The position numbers and the translations under genes are program-made. Below the pieces are notes generated by a model that was not told the DNA's origin, made no database searches, and saw only the letters and a program-made list of their open reading frames with translations. From Nitrospira sp. CR1.3 (GTDB lineage: Bacteria; Nitrospirota; Nitrospiria; Nitrospirales; Nitrospiraceae): DNA of 58,335 nucleotides. This document shows, piece by piece, positions 33,649-42,933 of the stretch; position 1 is the stretch's first letter; each line of letters opens with the position of its first letter. The DNA lies in NCBI GenBank assembly GCA_014055525.1, contig WIAH01000022.1, positions 1-58,335 of the forward strand. Reading direction: 5' to 3'.

Positions 33649-34559
33649 GGAAGATCCTCGAAATGGGTCAATCGCTTGAACGCCCTGAAGCGTTCTTGGA
33701 TCTCTTTGTAATCCAGGATTCGCAAACGGTCAAGACTAAAGGCTTCTACTGTAAAGGACGCCATCACGCTGCCGAAGATGATGGCTTGCTTGAGCCCCTC
33801 GACGGAACGATTGCCGGTCGCAGCCAAGTGGCCCAGGAAGCCGCCGGCAAAGGTATCGCCAGCTCCCGTCGGGTCGCGAACGTCTTCGAGCGGAAAGGCC
33901 GGCGCGCCGAAGACCTGTTTTTCGTTGAACATCAGCACGCCGTACTCGCCGCGCTTGATAATGAGGTGTTTTGGACCGCGCGCCAGGACGTTGTGCGCAA
34001 CCTTGACCAGATTCGAGTCCTCGCCCAGCGCTCGCGCTTCTCCGTCGTTGATGATCAGAATGTCGACTTTCTCAAGCACCCGCCACAGGGCGTCGCGTTT
34101 GCCGTTGATCCAAAAGTTCATCGTATCGCAAGCCACCAGCGGCGGCCGCGGCAGTTTGTTGAGCACGTCCAATTGGAGTTCCGGATCGATATTGCCGAGG
34201 AACAGAACATCCGGGGAACGATAGCTCTCCGGAATTTTGGGACGGAAGGTCTCGAACACATTCAGCTTCGTATCAAGCGTATGCGCTTCGTTCAACTGAT
34301 GGGTATACTCGCCCTTCCACCGAAAGGTGGCGCCGGGCCTCCGTTCCAAGCCGGTCAGATCGATCTTCCGGCTCTTCAGAAACGCAAGATGCTGCGGCGG
34401 GAAATCCTCTCCGACGACCGCGATAAGGTTGACATCCGTAAAATAGCTGGCCGAGGTGGAGAAGTAGGTGGCCGACCCGCCCAGGACTTCCTCCACTTCT
34501 CCGAAGGGCGTCTTGACCGTGTCCAACGCGACCGAGCCCACGACAAGCAACGTGCCCAT
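33645..34559 (-). CDS. PfkB-family sugar or nucleoside kinase
   Basis: A 304-residue ribokinase-family enzyme with the C-terminal signature DPTGAGDTFAGGF (catalytic Asp in GAGD) and N-terminal GGSATYFS glycine motif. Three nucleotides separate it from the methylthioadenosine phosphorylase gene. The phosphorylase releases adenine and methylthioribose-1-phosphate, so this kinase may act on a related nucleoside or sugar; the substrate is not determined by sequence. Confidence 0.88.
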   Translation of the reverse strand: MGTLLVVGSVALDTVKTPFGEVEEVLGGSATYFSTSASYFTDVNLIAVVGEDFPPQHLAFLKSRKIDLTGLERRPGATFRWKGEYTHQLNEAHTLDTKLNVFETFRPKIPESYRSPDVLFLGNIDPELQLDVLNKLPRPPLVACDTMNFWINGKRDALWRVLEKVDILIINDGEARALGEDSNLVKVAHNVLARGPKHLIIKRGEYGVLMFNEKQVFGAPAFPLEDVRDPTGAGDTFAGGFLGHLAATGNRSVEGLKQAIIFGSVMASFTVEAFSLDRLRILDYKEIQERFRAFKRLTHFEDLP

Positions 34560-34562
34560 AGA

Positions 34563-35462
34563 TCACCGTTTTCCTTTCACCGGTTCGAGGACGCGGTCGG
34601 TCAATACCGCCAGTTTTCGGCGGAGCGCGGCCGGTATTTGATCCGCGGCGGTCACAATGGCGTGCTGCAGCGCAAATTGACAGGCGCAACTCTCGACCGC
34701 CGCCACCGATTTCACCGATGCCCGCAGGAGGCGTTTTGCCAAGGCCACGTTTTGCCGGAGGATCGCCAGGATCGCCTCCACCGTCACCGGCTCCTCCGTT
34801 TCATGCCAGCAATCATAATCCGTCGCCAGCGCGACCGTGGCGTAACAGAGTTCCGCCTCACGCGCAAGCTTGGCTTCCGGCAGGTTCGTCATGCCGACGA
34901 CGCTGACCCCCCATTGTCGATAGAGGCGCGATTCGGCCTTGGTTGAAAATTGCGGTCCTTCGATGCAGATGTACGTGCCGCCATCATGAATCGTTGCGCC
35001 GACGGAGCGTCCGGCGGCCGAGAGTTGCGCGGCCAGCGACGCGCAAACCGGTTCTCCGAACGCCACATGCGCGACCGCTCCTCCGTCAAAAAAGGTCGAC
35101 GCCCGGCGTTTGGTCAAATCGATGAATTGATCGGGCACGACGACATCACCCGGTTCGATCGTCTCTTTCATGCTTCCGACCGCGCTGACCGAGATCACGC
35201 GCCGGACCCCGAGCGACTTGAGCGCATAAATATTGGCCCGATAATTGATCTCCGAAGGACTCAGTTTGTGTCCCCGGCCATGACGCGAAAGGAATGCGAC
35301 GCAGACCCCGTCCAGTTCGCCGAGCACGATTGCGCCTGACGGCGCTCCGAACGGCGTCCGAACAACTACCTCTTTGACCTGTCGCAGTCCTTCGATGTCG
35401 TATAATCCACTTCCTCCGATGATGCCGACGTCCGCTCGTGTCGTCAGTCTCCGCTCTTTCAT
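34563..35462 (-). CDS. mtnP: S-methyl-5'-thioadenosine phosphorylase
   Basis: A 299-residue PNP-family enzyme. MtnP features include the phosphate loop IIGGSGLYD, SRHGRGH, YICIEGPQFSTKAES and GMTNLPEAKLAREAEL. It cleaves methylthioadenosine with phosphate in methionine salvage. AAGGAG lies upstream of the ATG. It is packed between miaA (15 nt) and the PfkB kinase (3 nt), implying co-transcription. Confidence 0.91.
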   Translation of the reverse strand: MKERRLTTRADVGIIGGSGLYDIEGLRQVKEVVVRTPFGAPSGAIVLGELDGVCVAFLSRHGRGHKLSPSEINYRANIYALKSLGVRRVISVSAVGSMKETIEPGDVVVPDQFIDLTKRRASTFFDGGAVAHVAFGEPVCASLAAQLSAAGRSVGATIHDGGTYICIEGPQFSTKAESRLYRQWGVSVVGMTNLPEAKLAREAELCYATVALATDYDCWHETEEPVTVEAILAILRQNVALAKRLLRASVKSVAAVESCACQFALQHAIVTAADQIPAALRRKLAVLTDRVLEPVKGKR

Positions 35463-35477
35463 CGTCAGGCGATCTCC

Positions 35478-36518
35478 TTATCGGCCGGACAGGTAGGGCA
35501 CACCTGGTTCAGGACCTTCCTGAAGCGCGGCGAGGAACCGATCGATCCGCGCCGTCACGCGCGCCGCCGTTTCCTGCGCCCCTTCCGACTCCTCGATCTG
35601 CAACCATTGAATCTCCGGCTCACGCCGGAACCAGGTCATTTGGCGCTTGGCGAAATGCCTGGTATCCCGCTTAAACCGTCTAACCATCTCCGTATGGTCG
35701 TACTCACCGGCAAGAAAGGCCGCCGCTTGGCGATACCCCAGCCCTTTCATCGCCGCGCTGTCACGGCGATAGCCTTTGGCGAGCAACCCCTGAGTCTCTT
35801 CGACAAGCCCATGGTTCAATTGCCGATCGATCCGCTCCTCAATTCGTCGATAGAGCGCGTCGCGGTCTCGAGTCAGTCCGATCAGCGCCGTCCGGTAGGG
35901 CCGCTCGGAAAATCCGTGCTGTTCCTGAAAGGTCGACATCGGTCGCCCGGACAGTTGATGAACTTCCAGGGCACGAATCACCTTGGACGTGTCGCGTGGG
36001 TGCAGCCTGGAGGCGAAGACCGGATCCACCGCCTCGAGCCGCTCATAGAGGCGCTCAGCCCCCTGTTCCATCGCGTCCCGTCGCAGCCTGGCGCGCACGG
36101 TCGGATCCGCAGGCGGGGCCTCACACAGCCCCCGTAACAGCGCGCGTACGTACAAACCGGTTCCTCCAACGACGAGCGGCACCTGTCGGCGACCGTAGAG
36201 CGCCTCGATCGCATCGACGGCATGCCGACGATACAACCCGGCATTGAACGGTTCGTCGGGATCGATCAGGTCGATCAAACGATGGGGAATGCCTTGACGT
36301 TCGGCAGGAATCGGCTTGTCGGTACCGAGGTCCATTCCGCAATAGACCTGACATGAATCGGCCGCCAGCACCTCGGTGTCGAACCGCCTTGCGACTTCCA
36401 CAGCGACGCGGCTTTTGCCGACCGCCGTCGGCCCGACAATCACGACGAGGGGCTTCAGCCGAACCTGGGTGTCCGACAAACGAAACATCGGAAGGACTGA
36501 GGCCGCGGTTACGCCCAT
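35478..36518 (-). CDS. miaA: tRNA dimethylallyltransferase MiaA
   Basis: A 346-residue MiaA with P-loop GPTAVGKS (residues 29-36), DSCQVYCGMDLGTDKP, VGGTGLYVRALL and the RRFKRDTRHFAKRQMTWFR region. It prenylates A37 of tRNAs that read UNN codons. The ATG at 36518 overlaps the mutL stop by 10 nt; a Met ten residues later would give a 20-nt gap instead. The mutL-miaA order is common in bacteria. Confidence 0.93.
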   Translation of the reverse strand: MGVTAASVLPMFRLSDTQVRLKPLVVIVGPTAVGKSRVAVEVARRFDTEVLAADSCQVYCGMDLGTDKPIPAERQGIPHRLIDLIDPDEPFNAGLYRRHAVDAIEALYGRRQVPLVVGGTGLYVRALLRGLCEAPPADPTVRARLRRDAMEQGAERLYERLEAVDPVFASRLHPRDTSKVIRALEVHQLSGRPMSTFQEQHGFSERPYRTALIGLTRDRDALYRRIEERIDRQLNHGLVEETQGLLAKGYRRDSAAMKGLGYRQAAAFLAGEYDHTEMVRRFKRDTRHFAKRQMTWFRREPEIQWLQIEESEGAQETAARVTARIDRFLAALQEGPEPGVPYLSGR

Positions 36519-38311
36519 CCAACCCGCCCGAACAGCTTGTCCAGTTCATCGGTCGAGAGACGAAACGCTGTACGCCTGCCGTGGGGACATGTCATGATGA
36601 GTCCTTCCTCAACCCAATCATGCATCAATTGTCCGATTTCAGGCAATGCCATCGGACGCCCAGCCCGGACCGCGCTATGGCAGGCCAGCGACGCCAGCAC
36701 CGGCGAAGTTCGATCATCGACCGAGGAGGCCCGGTCCCATTGCGCGAGATCTTCCAGCAGGTCTTGTAACAGCGGCCCGGCATCCATTTTGCCCATTCCA
36801 ACAGGCACGGCCCTGATCGCCATTGCCCCCTGTCCAAACGGTTCGACGATCAGACCGAACGTTTCCAAATCCTTCGCATGCCGCTGCAACAACATGCATT
36901 GCGCGGCCGACAGCTCAATCGGCTCCGGAATCAGCAACGGTTGGGAAGCGATCTCCCGATTTTCCCATGATCGCCGAAGCCGCTGGAACAGCACGCGTTC
37001 ATGCGCCGTATGTTGATCGATCACCTGTAATTCCTGTCCTACCTGGGCCACGAGATACCGGCGAAGGATCTGCCCGAATGGGATGATCTCGGGGGTGGAC
37101 GGATCAGCGTAGGACCCCGCTGCCTCCCCGGCCAACGTGAGTTGCGCTTCCGTGATCGACCCGGAAACGGCGGAGCCGGATGCTGGAATCGCGACCGGTG
37201 GTCGCTCTGCTCCGCTCGTTGCTTGCGTCGCCGGGCCGTGGGAGCGGAAGAACCCGGTTTCCGGAGCCTTTTCGGCAGTCTGTTCTTCTCGCATCAGGTT
37301 CCGCTCCCGACCGCTGAAGGCGTGGCGCACCGTTTGCCGGACTAACTGATGGATCGGTTCGGTCTCCGCAAAACGGATCTCCCGCTTCGCGGGATGGACA
37401 TTGACGTCGATCCGATCAGGATCAATTTCGAGAAACAGTACGAAGATCGGATGAGAACCCTTGGCGAGGAAAGAGCCATACCCCTCGGTGATCGCATGGA
37501 ACACGGCTGCGCTCTTGACCGGACGCCGGTTGACGAACAGGTCCTGCGGCGTTCTCGATGACCGCGCATGGACCGGACTAATCACCACCCCATGGATCGC
37601 GCAACCGGGCACACGACCCCGCACTTCGACGGTGCGATCAATGAAGATCTGCCGATAAACCTGAAGAATGCGATCCCGATCCGATGCGACGGAAGGATAG
37701 TTGAACATTTCCTGACCGTTGTGCGTCAGGCGGAAGTGCACCGATGGCCAGGCCAGTGCCGCCTGTTGCACAGCGTGACTGATATGGGAGAATTCCGTCA
37801 CCTTCGTCTTCAGAAACTTTTTTCTGGCCGGCTGATTGTAGAACAAGTCGGACACCTCGATTTTCGTTCCCGACACGGGAGGCGCATCGGCGAGCGACCC
37901 AGTGACGCCCCCGACAAGCGTCAGGCGCGCACCGATCGTGTCCCGTCTGGTGGACGTCATGACGTCAATCTTGGAGATCGAGGCGATGCTCGGCAGGGCT
38001 TCGCCCCGGAAACCCATGGTCCTGACAGAGGCCAGATCCTGATCGGACTTGAGCTTGCTCGTGGCGTGCCGTTCGAATGCCAGAGGAAGATCGATCCTCC
38101 CGATCCCTTCTCCATCATCCGTCACACGGATCAGCGACAAACCTCCATCTTTTACATCGATAGAAATCTGCCGGCTTCCGGCGTCGAGGCTGTTTTCGAT
38201 CAGTTCCTTCACCACTGCGGCGGGACGCTCAATGACTTCTCCGGCGGCAATCTTACTGACCACGTCACCCGGCAAGATGTGGATCGAGGCGGCGCAGCCG
38301 GCTGCGGGCAT
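36509..38311 (-). CDS. mutL: DNA mismatch repair protein MutL
   Basis: A 600-residue MutL. The N-terminal GHKL ATPase has IAAGEVIERPAAVVKELIEN, DDGEGI and TMGFRGEALPSIASI. The C-terminal dimerisation/endonuclease domain contains DQHTAHERVLFQ, ACHSAVRAG and CPHGRRTAF. The DQHA(x)2E(x)4E endonuclease motif is present except that the last Glu is Gln. The other metal-site motifs are kept, so nicking activity remains plausible. The start follows cpoB by 63 nt. Confidence 0.92.
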   Translation of the reverse strand: MPAAGCAASIHILPGDVVSKIAAGEVIERPAAVVKELIENSLDAGSRQISIDVKDGGLSLIRVTDDGEGIGRIDLPLAFERHATSKLKSDQDLASVRTMGFRGEALPSIASISKIDVMTSTRRDTIGARLTLVGGVTGSLADAPPVSGTKIEVSDLFYNQPARKKFLKTKVTEFSHISHAVQQAALAWPSVHFRLTHNGQEMFNYPSVASDRDRILQVYRQIFIDRTVEVRGRVPGCAIHGVVISPVHARSSRTPQDLFVNRRPVKSAAVFHAITEGYGSFLAKGSHPIFVLFLEIDPDRIDVNVHPAKREIRFAETEPIHQLVRQTVRHAFSGRERNLMREEQTAEKAPETGFFRSHGPATQATSGAERPPVAIPASGSAVSGSITEAQLTLAGEAAGSYADPSTPEIIPFGQILRRYLVAQVGQELQVIDQHTAHERVLFQRLRRSWENREIASQPLLIPEPIELSAAQCMLLQRHAKDLETFGLIVEPFGQGAMAIRAVPVGMGKMDAGPLLQDLLEDLAQWDRASSVDDRTSPVLASLACHSAVRAGRPMALPEIGQLMHDWVEEGLIMTCPHGRRTAFRLSTDELDKLFGRVGWA

Positions 38312-38374
38312 GGGCTCAGACTCCGCGTGAGAGAGGAACGATGGTGGCTATATCAAGCCGGACCGGGGAAGGGA

Positions 38375-39142
38375 TCATCGGATTTCGGCCAGTTTGTTCT
38401 TCGCGAGTTTGGCCTCGTCCGATGTCGGAAATTCTTCGATCACCCGCTTGAGATTCTTCTTCGACTTCACGAGATCGCCTGTTTCACCCGCGGCGAGCCC
38501 CAGTTTGAACAGGGAGGCCGGGACCTTTTCGTTGCCGGGATACTCGCTCGACACATAGTCGAACGCTTGCATGGCCCGCACATAATCCTTCTGCTGGTAG
38601 TACGACTCGCCAAGCCAGTAATACGCGTTCGGCGTGAGGGACGTTCCGGGGAAATCCTTCACGAACCGCTGAAAGCCGGCCACCGCGAGATCATACTTGC
38701 CGTTGAGATAATCGTTGTAGGCCAGGTTGAACGCCGAGGTCGGGGTGATGGCCGGAACGCCGGGGACGATCGGCGAATCCGCAGAGCTTCCCGGTTTCTG
38801 AGATTTGGAGCGAACCGGCTCGCTCGGGGCCGGATCGACCTTCGCCAGCGGAGACGAGGCAGATCCCTCGTCGAGTTTCGCCACCCGGTTTTCAAGTTTC
38901 TGTAACCGCGCGCTCAATTCGTCGAGCTTCGGTTTTGCGCTGTCGACGTCTTTCACCCGTTCGAGCGACTCCATCCGGCGTTGCAGCGCGTCCAGTCGTT
39001 TTTGGTCTTGGTCTTGGGATTTCGCCACCGTCGCCAGATGATCCCGCAGTTCGACAAAATCCGCGTGCTTGGCGCATCCGGACAAGAGTGAAAGCCCCCC
39101 CGCCGCCACCGCCACTCCGAGAACCGATGTGATTGTGTGCAT
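38375..39142 (-). CDS. cpoB: Tol-Pal cell division coordinator CpoB/YbgF
   Basis: A 255-residue lipoprotein-like CpoB (lipobox LSGC, Cys23), with a coiled-coil trimerisation segment (~45-95) and C-terminal TPRs (~135-255; AFNLAYNDYLNGKYDLAVAG, YYWLGESYYQQKDYVRAMQA). CpoB coordinates outer-membrane constriction by Tol-Pal with peptidoglycan synthesis. It is the last gene of the tol cluster and lies 5 nt after a second, longer paralogue. Confidence 0.88.
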   Translation of the reverse strand: MHTITSVLGVAVAAGGLSLLSGCAKHADFVELRDHLATVAKSQDQDQKRLDALQRRMESLERVKDVDSAKPKLDELSARLQKLENRVAKLDEGSASSPLAKVDPAPSEPVRSKSQKPGSSADSPIVPGVPAITPTSAFNLAYNDYLNGKYDLAVAGFQRFVKDFPGTSLTPNAYYWLGESYYQQKDYVRAMQAFDYVSSEYPGNEKVPASLFKLGLAAGETGDLVKSKKNLKRVIEEFPTSDEAKLAKNKLAEIR

Positions 39143-39147
39143 CGCCG

Positions 39148-40749
39148 TTATCGCGACTCCTTTAACTGGGATAGTTTGTCGTACGCCTTCCCAGCCTCCA
39201 TACTCTTGGGATACAACGTCACCACCTGCTTGAACGCCGATGAGGCCCGCTTCTTGTCCTTCAAGGCCAGATAGGCATAGCCCTTCTTGAGAATGGCCGC
39301 AGGCACCTTCTCGCTCTGTGGATAATCGAGCTCGACTCGATCATAGGCATCGATCGCCTGCTTGTAATCCTTCTTGCCGTAGTGCGACTCTCCAAGCCAA
39401 TAGCGCGCGTTGGGGGCCAGATCCGAGTTGGGGTATTGGGTCAAGAAAGCGGCGAATCCCTGACGCGCTCCTTCCAGGTCGCCGTCGCGGAATAATCCGA
39501 GCAATCGCTCGTACTCGACCTTGTCCGGTCGCTCCGCCTGGCGACCGACGGCCTGTTTCGGCATCTCCACGGATTCATCGGGACCGCTGGACCGTTCTGC
39601 GGTCGGCGTCGTCTGTTCCGGCTCCGGAATTGAAGCAGTCATGACTTCGCGCTCTTGATGAGACGCTGCCTCCTGGGCAGGAGCCGCGGCCAGGGGAACC
39701 GGAGCAAGGGAGGATCGTTGGGCCGGCTTGGCTGACTGCTGACGTTGGCCGTTCTTTCCCCCTCCGCGAAGTTGAGCCTCCTGTGACACCTGATCCAGAC
39801 TCTTGCTCAACGCGTCGAGGCGATGATCCTGCTCGTCGAGACGAGCGGCAAGTTTCTGAGAGTACGATGCCATACTCTTGTTGACTTCTGTGACGACGCC
39901 ATCAAGGCGATGGTCCTGTTCATCGAGGCGAGCGGCAAACTTTTGAGCGACGGATGAAACACTCTTGTTCACTTCATTGAGATGTCCAGTGACCGATTTT
40001 GTCGTTTCATTGATATGTGCGGCGGAACCTTTCGCATCGGCTTCCATCTTTAAAGCCATCGCCTTGCTGGCCTGCTCCTCCTGGACGATACGTTCGCTCA
40101 GGCCATTCAGCGAGTCCCGAAATCCGGTGAGGGCTTGGCTGAACTGGGAAAACTTGCTCGAAAGTTGCTCTGTGCGGACCTGGTTGTCCGCTAACGCTTT
40201 GCGTTGTTCGTCCAGCTTGACGTCCACGTTCTTCGCCAGAGTGGCGTTCGATTTCTGAACTACCTCGATAATGTCCTTCCGCAACAGCTCCATCTGCTTG
40301 TTGATCTCGTCAAGACGATTGTTGACCTCGCCCCGGAGCTGATCGCGGTCGCTCTTATTCTTCAGGTCCTGCGCGTTGAGACTCTCGCGCACCTGGGTGT
40401 AACGGTTGGTACCCTCCGCTTCCAGTTTTGAAGATAACTGTTCTAGCTTCTTTGTCTGCAGACGAAGATCGTCCTGGGCTTTCTGAATCTCTTGAGTTTG
40501 GTGCTGAGCCTTCTGTAGCTCACCCTGCAATTTCGGAAGTACATCCCCTTTTAGCTCTTCCAGTTCTTGACGCTGCTGAGCGTTCCGCTGCGCCAGCTCA
40601 TCGTTTGACTTCCTCATGCGGCTCTCAGCGCTCTTCAGATCCGCCTGCTGCGCCACACACCCGGAGATCGCCAGCGCCCAGACGACCGCAATGCCGGCCG
40701 CCAGGATCTGCCAAGTCCCTCCCGATCGGTTCACAGCCGTATGCTCCAT
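39148..40749 (-). CDS. Long coiled-coil CpoB/YbgF paralogue, lipoprotein
   Basis: A 533-residue lipoprotein (lipobox AISGC). After a very long coiled coil (~35-345) and an Ala/Pro/Gln linker (~355-410), the C-terminus repeats the CpoB TPR module (ARYWLGESHYGKKDYKQAID). Inside the coiled coil a ~29-residue unit is tandemly repeated (AARLDEQDHRLDGVVTEVNK / AARLDEQDHRLDALSKSL), also visible in DNA at about 39818-39960. GGAGAAACTC precedes the ATG at 40749. The long rod could span more of the periplasm than CpoB. Confidence 0.85.
   Translation of the reverse strand: MEHTAVNRSGGTWQILAAGIAVVWALAISGCVAQQADLKSAESRMRKSNDELAQRNAQQRQELEELKGDVLPKLQGELQKAQHQTQEIQKAQDDLRLQTKKLEQLSSKLEAEGTNRYTQVRESLNAQDLKNKSDRDQLRGEVNNRLDEINKQMELLRKDIIEVVQKSNATLAKNVDVKLDEQRKALADNQVRTEQLSSKFSQFSQALTGFRDSLNGLSERIVQEEQASKAMALKMEADAKGSAAHINETTKSVTGHLNEVNKSVSSVAQKFAARLDEQDHRLDGVVTEVNKSMASYSQKLAARLDEQDHRLDALSKSLDQVSQEAQLRGGGKNGQRQQSAKPAQRSSLAPVPLAAAPAQEAASHQEREVMTASIPEPEQTTPTAERSSGPDESVEMPKQAVGRQAERPDKVEYERLLGLFRDGDLEGARQGFAAFLTQYPNSDLAPNARYWLGESHYGKKDYKQAIDAYDRVELDYPQSEKVPAAILKKGYAYLALKDKKRASSAFKQVVTLYPKSMEAGKAYDKLSQLKESR
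39818..39960. repeat. Tandem coding repeat in the long CpoB paralogue
   Basis: Two imperfect copies of a unit of about 87 bp, including near-identical stretches around 39820-39855 and 39907-39942, encode the repeated coiled-coil block. The copies differ mainly at third positions, showing selection on protein sequence. Confidence 0.65.
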
Positions 40750-40809
40750 GAGTTTCTCCAGTGTTTTGGTCCCCGATCCGAGCGGCATCCGGTGTCGCAA
40801 CAGGGCCCT

Positions 40810-41532
40810 CTATTTCCCCGTTCTGACTACGAGATGCCCGCGCCGGTTCTGCTGGTAGCACGACTCCGCGTGCTCATTGCAGAACGGCCGTTCCTTGCCG
40901 TACGACACAACCGACAAGCGGTTGGCGCCCACGCCGAGTTCGACCAGATAGTTCCGGATCGCTTTGGCCCGTTTCTCACCCAATACCAGGTTGTAGGCAG
41001 CGGTGCCCCGCTCGTCGCAGTGACCCTCAACTTTAATCATCGTACTGGGATTCGATTTCATCCACTCGGCGTCTCGGCCCAGGGCTTGGCGCCCTTCTTC
41101 CGAGATCGTCCAGCTATCGTATCCGAAATAGACATCACGTAACCCGGCTGCCGAAGATGCGGCCTGCTCCGCCCGGATCTCGTCCATCTGGCGCCCGGCG
41201 CTTCCCGATGGGTCTGCCTTCGCCAACATAGTCCCGCTACCTGCCCCACTTCCTCCCCCAAGTCGCTCTTCGCCGGCTCCGACACGCTCTTCAGACGGAT
41301 TCTTGTCGAGCCCCTTCAACCCTCCGCTCCCTGATTGCATGCTGGTATCGGGAAAACTGCCGACACCAGATTTCGAACTACTCGATGTTCCGGAACCCCC
41401 GCTTTGCGCGGTCCCAGGCTGAGAAGTCTGATCTCCCGCCGACTGGACGCCCTTCTTGGAACAACCAGTCGCGCCGGTCAGCATGACCGTCGCGATCAGC
41501 ACGATATAGAATGTCGTGGGTGTCTTAGGCAT
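40810..41532 (-). CDS. pal: Peptidoglycan-associated lipoprotein Pal
   Basis: A 240-residue lipoprotein (lipobox ATGC, Cys24) with a Ser/Gly-rich linker (~28-110) and a C-terminal OmpA-like peptidoglycan-binding domain (~130-240; VEGHCDERGTAAYNLVLGEK). Pal ties the outer membrane to the wall and interacts with TolB. The linker is longer than in proteobacterial Pal. GAGGAG precedes the ATG. Confidence 0.92.
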   Translation of the reverse strand: MPKTPTTFYIVLIATVMLTGATGCSKKGVQSAGDQTSQPGTAQSGGSGTSSSSKSGVGSFPDTSMQSGSGGLKGLDKNPSEERVGAGEERLGGGSGAGSGTMLAKADPSGSAGRQMDEIRAEQAASSAAGLRDVYFGYDSWTISEEGRQALGRDAEWMKSNPSTMIKVEGHCDERGTAAYNLVLGEKRAKAIRNYLVELGVGANRLSVVSYGKERPFCNEHAESCYQQNRRGHLVVRTGK

Positions 41533-41592
41533 ATGCGATCTCCTCTTTGAAAGTTAGTTTTTCATTCGGTTGGCCGGTTCCCGCGATCGGCT

Positions 41593-42933
41593 TCAGGAAG
41601 CCGGAGACCAGGCCGGCGCACTGTTGTGAGTCCCTTCAAACGTCAGACGCTCGGCGTTTTTCCCGTCGGAGTCAATCATATAGATATGGCTCTTGCCGTC
41701 CGCCGTCGAACTAAATACGAGGTGTCGACCGTCAGGCGACCAGGAAGGAGAATCGTCTACCCCCCCGCCTGTAGTCAATTGCATACGCTTTTGCCCATCC
41801 GGGGTAATGACGCAGAGTTTGTATTCCTTGCGCGTCCGGCACACGTAGGCGATCCAATTGCCCCGAGGCGACCAGGCTGGCGCCGCGTTATAGTCTCCTT
41901 CAAAAGTCAGCCGCCGCACGTTCGACCCGTCGGCGCTCATTAAAAAGAGTTGTGGCCCGCCTCCGCGGTCGGACACAAAGGCAAGTTCCCTACCAGTCGG
42001 CGACCAACTTGGGGACAGGTCACCGGAAGGATTCACCGTCAAACGCTGGTTCGCTTTCGTTCTGGTGTCCAATCGATAGATTTCGGAATTACCCTCGTGA
42101 CTGGATGCGAAGGCCAGAAAGTTTCCGTCAGGTGACAGAGCCGGCGTGATGTTCAGCCCGCCTTGCGAAAAGACGGTCCATCGCTTCCCCGTCGCCAGTT
42201 CGATCATGTCGATGTCCTGGGTATTGCGGTCGCGATAGGCCGTAAACACCAGAAAGCGCCGGTCCGGAGACCATCGAGGCATCAGATTGAGAAACCCGTC
42301 TGCCGTCAGCTGACGTGAATCGTACCCGTCGTAATCCATGACATAGATCTCGCGGGCGGCACCCTGCGCGGACACATAAGCGATTTTCGTCCTGGCAATC
42401 CCCGGCTCTCCCGTATACCGGAAGACGAGCTCATCGGCGAACCGATGGGCCATCAAGCGCACCACTGACGGCGAGCCGGCATAGCGCTTTCCACCGACCA
42501 CTTCGTCGCTTCCGCTGTCGTAGACGAACCCTTCCATGTTGACGTCTGAATCTTTTTCGCCTTCCTTTAAAGCCGCCTTCCCCCAAACCAGCACCGAGAC
42601 ACCGTTGTCTGCCGCCTGCTTGAAAACGGTCTTCGAACCGTTCCCTACGCCGTTTCCGACATCCCGCACCTTGATGCCCAGGCTCGGCAGATCGACCAGA
42701 TCAAAGACGAGTGAGCGTTTCACATCTTTTTTCAACACTTCTTCAAGCCGGCCGCCGAGCCATTCCGGACCGCCGCCGTTCTGGATTCCCAGCACTCCCA
42801 GCGAGATCTTTTGGAAATCCGGCCGCGTGGCTTCGAGAAACACGTCGGCCGCGCCCGATTCCAGAATCCCGATCGCGCCTGCCACGAACAGTACTGTGCC
42901 CAGCGCGGCGCCGGCTAGTTTCATCCCGCTCAT
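41593..42933 (-). CDS. tolB: Tol-Pal translocation protein TolB
   Basis: A 446-residue periplasmic TolB: signal peptide, an N-terminal alpha/beta domain (~30-165), then a six-bladed beta-propeller with repeated WSPDGR/LVFSS units (for example SWSPTGRELAFVSDRGGGPQ, YNAAPAWSPRGNWIAYV). It shuttles between TolA and Pal. Its ATG overlaps the TolA/TonB-like stop by 4 nt. Confidence 0.93.
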   Translation of the reverse strand: MSGMKLAGAALGTVLFVAGAIGILESGAADVFLEATRPDFQKISLGVLGIQNGGGPEWLGGRLEEVLKKDVKRSLVFDLVDLPSLGIKVRDVGNGVGNGSKTVFKQAADNGVSVLVWGKAALKEGEKDSDVNMEGFVYDSGSDEVVGGKRYAGSPSVVRLMAHRFADELVFRYTGEPGIARTKIAYVSAQGAAREIYVMDYDGYDSRQLTADGFLNLMPRWSPDRRFLVFTAYRDRNTQDIDMIELATGKRWTVFSQGGLNITPALSPDGNFLAFASSHEGNSEIYRLDTRTKANQRLTVNPSGDLSPSWSPTGRELAFVSDRGGGPQLFLMSADGSNVRRLTFEGDYNAAPAWSPRGNWIAYVCRTRKEYKLCVITPDGQKRMQLTTGGGVDDSPSWSPDGRHLVFSSTADGKSHIYMIDSDGKNAERLTFEGTHNSAPAWSPAS

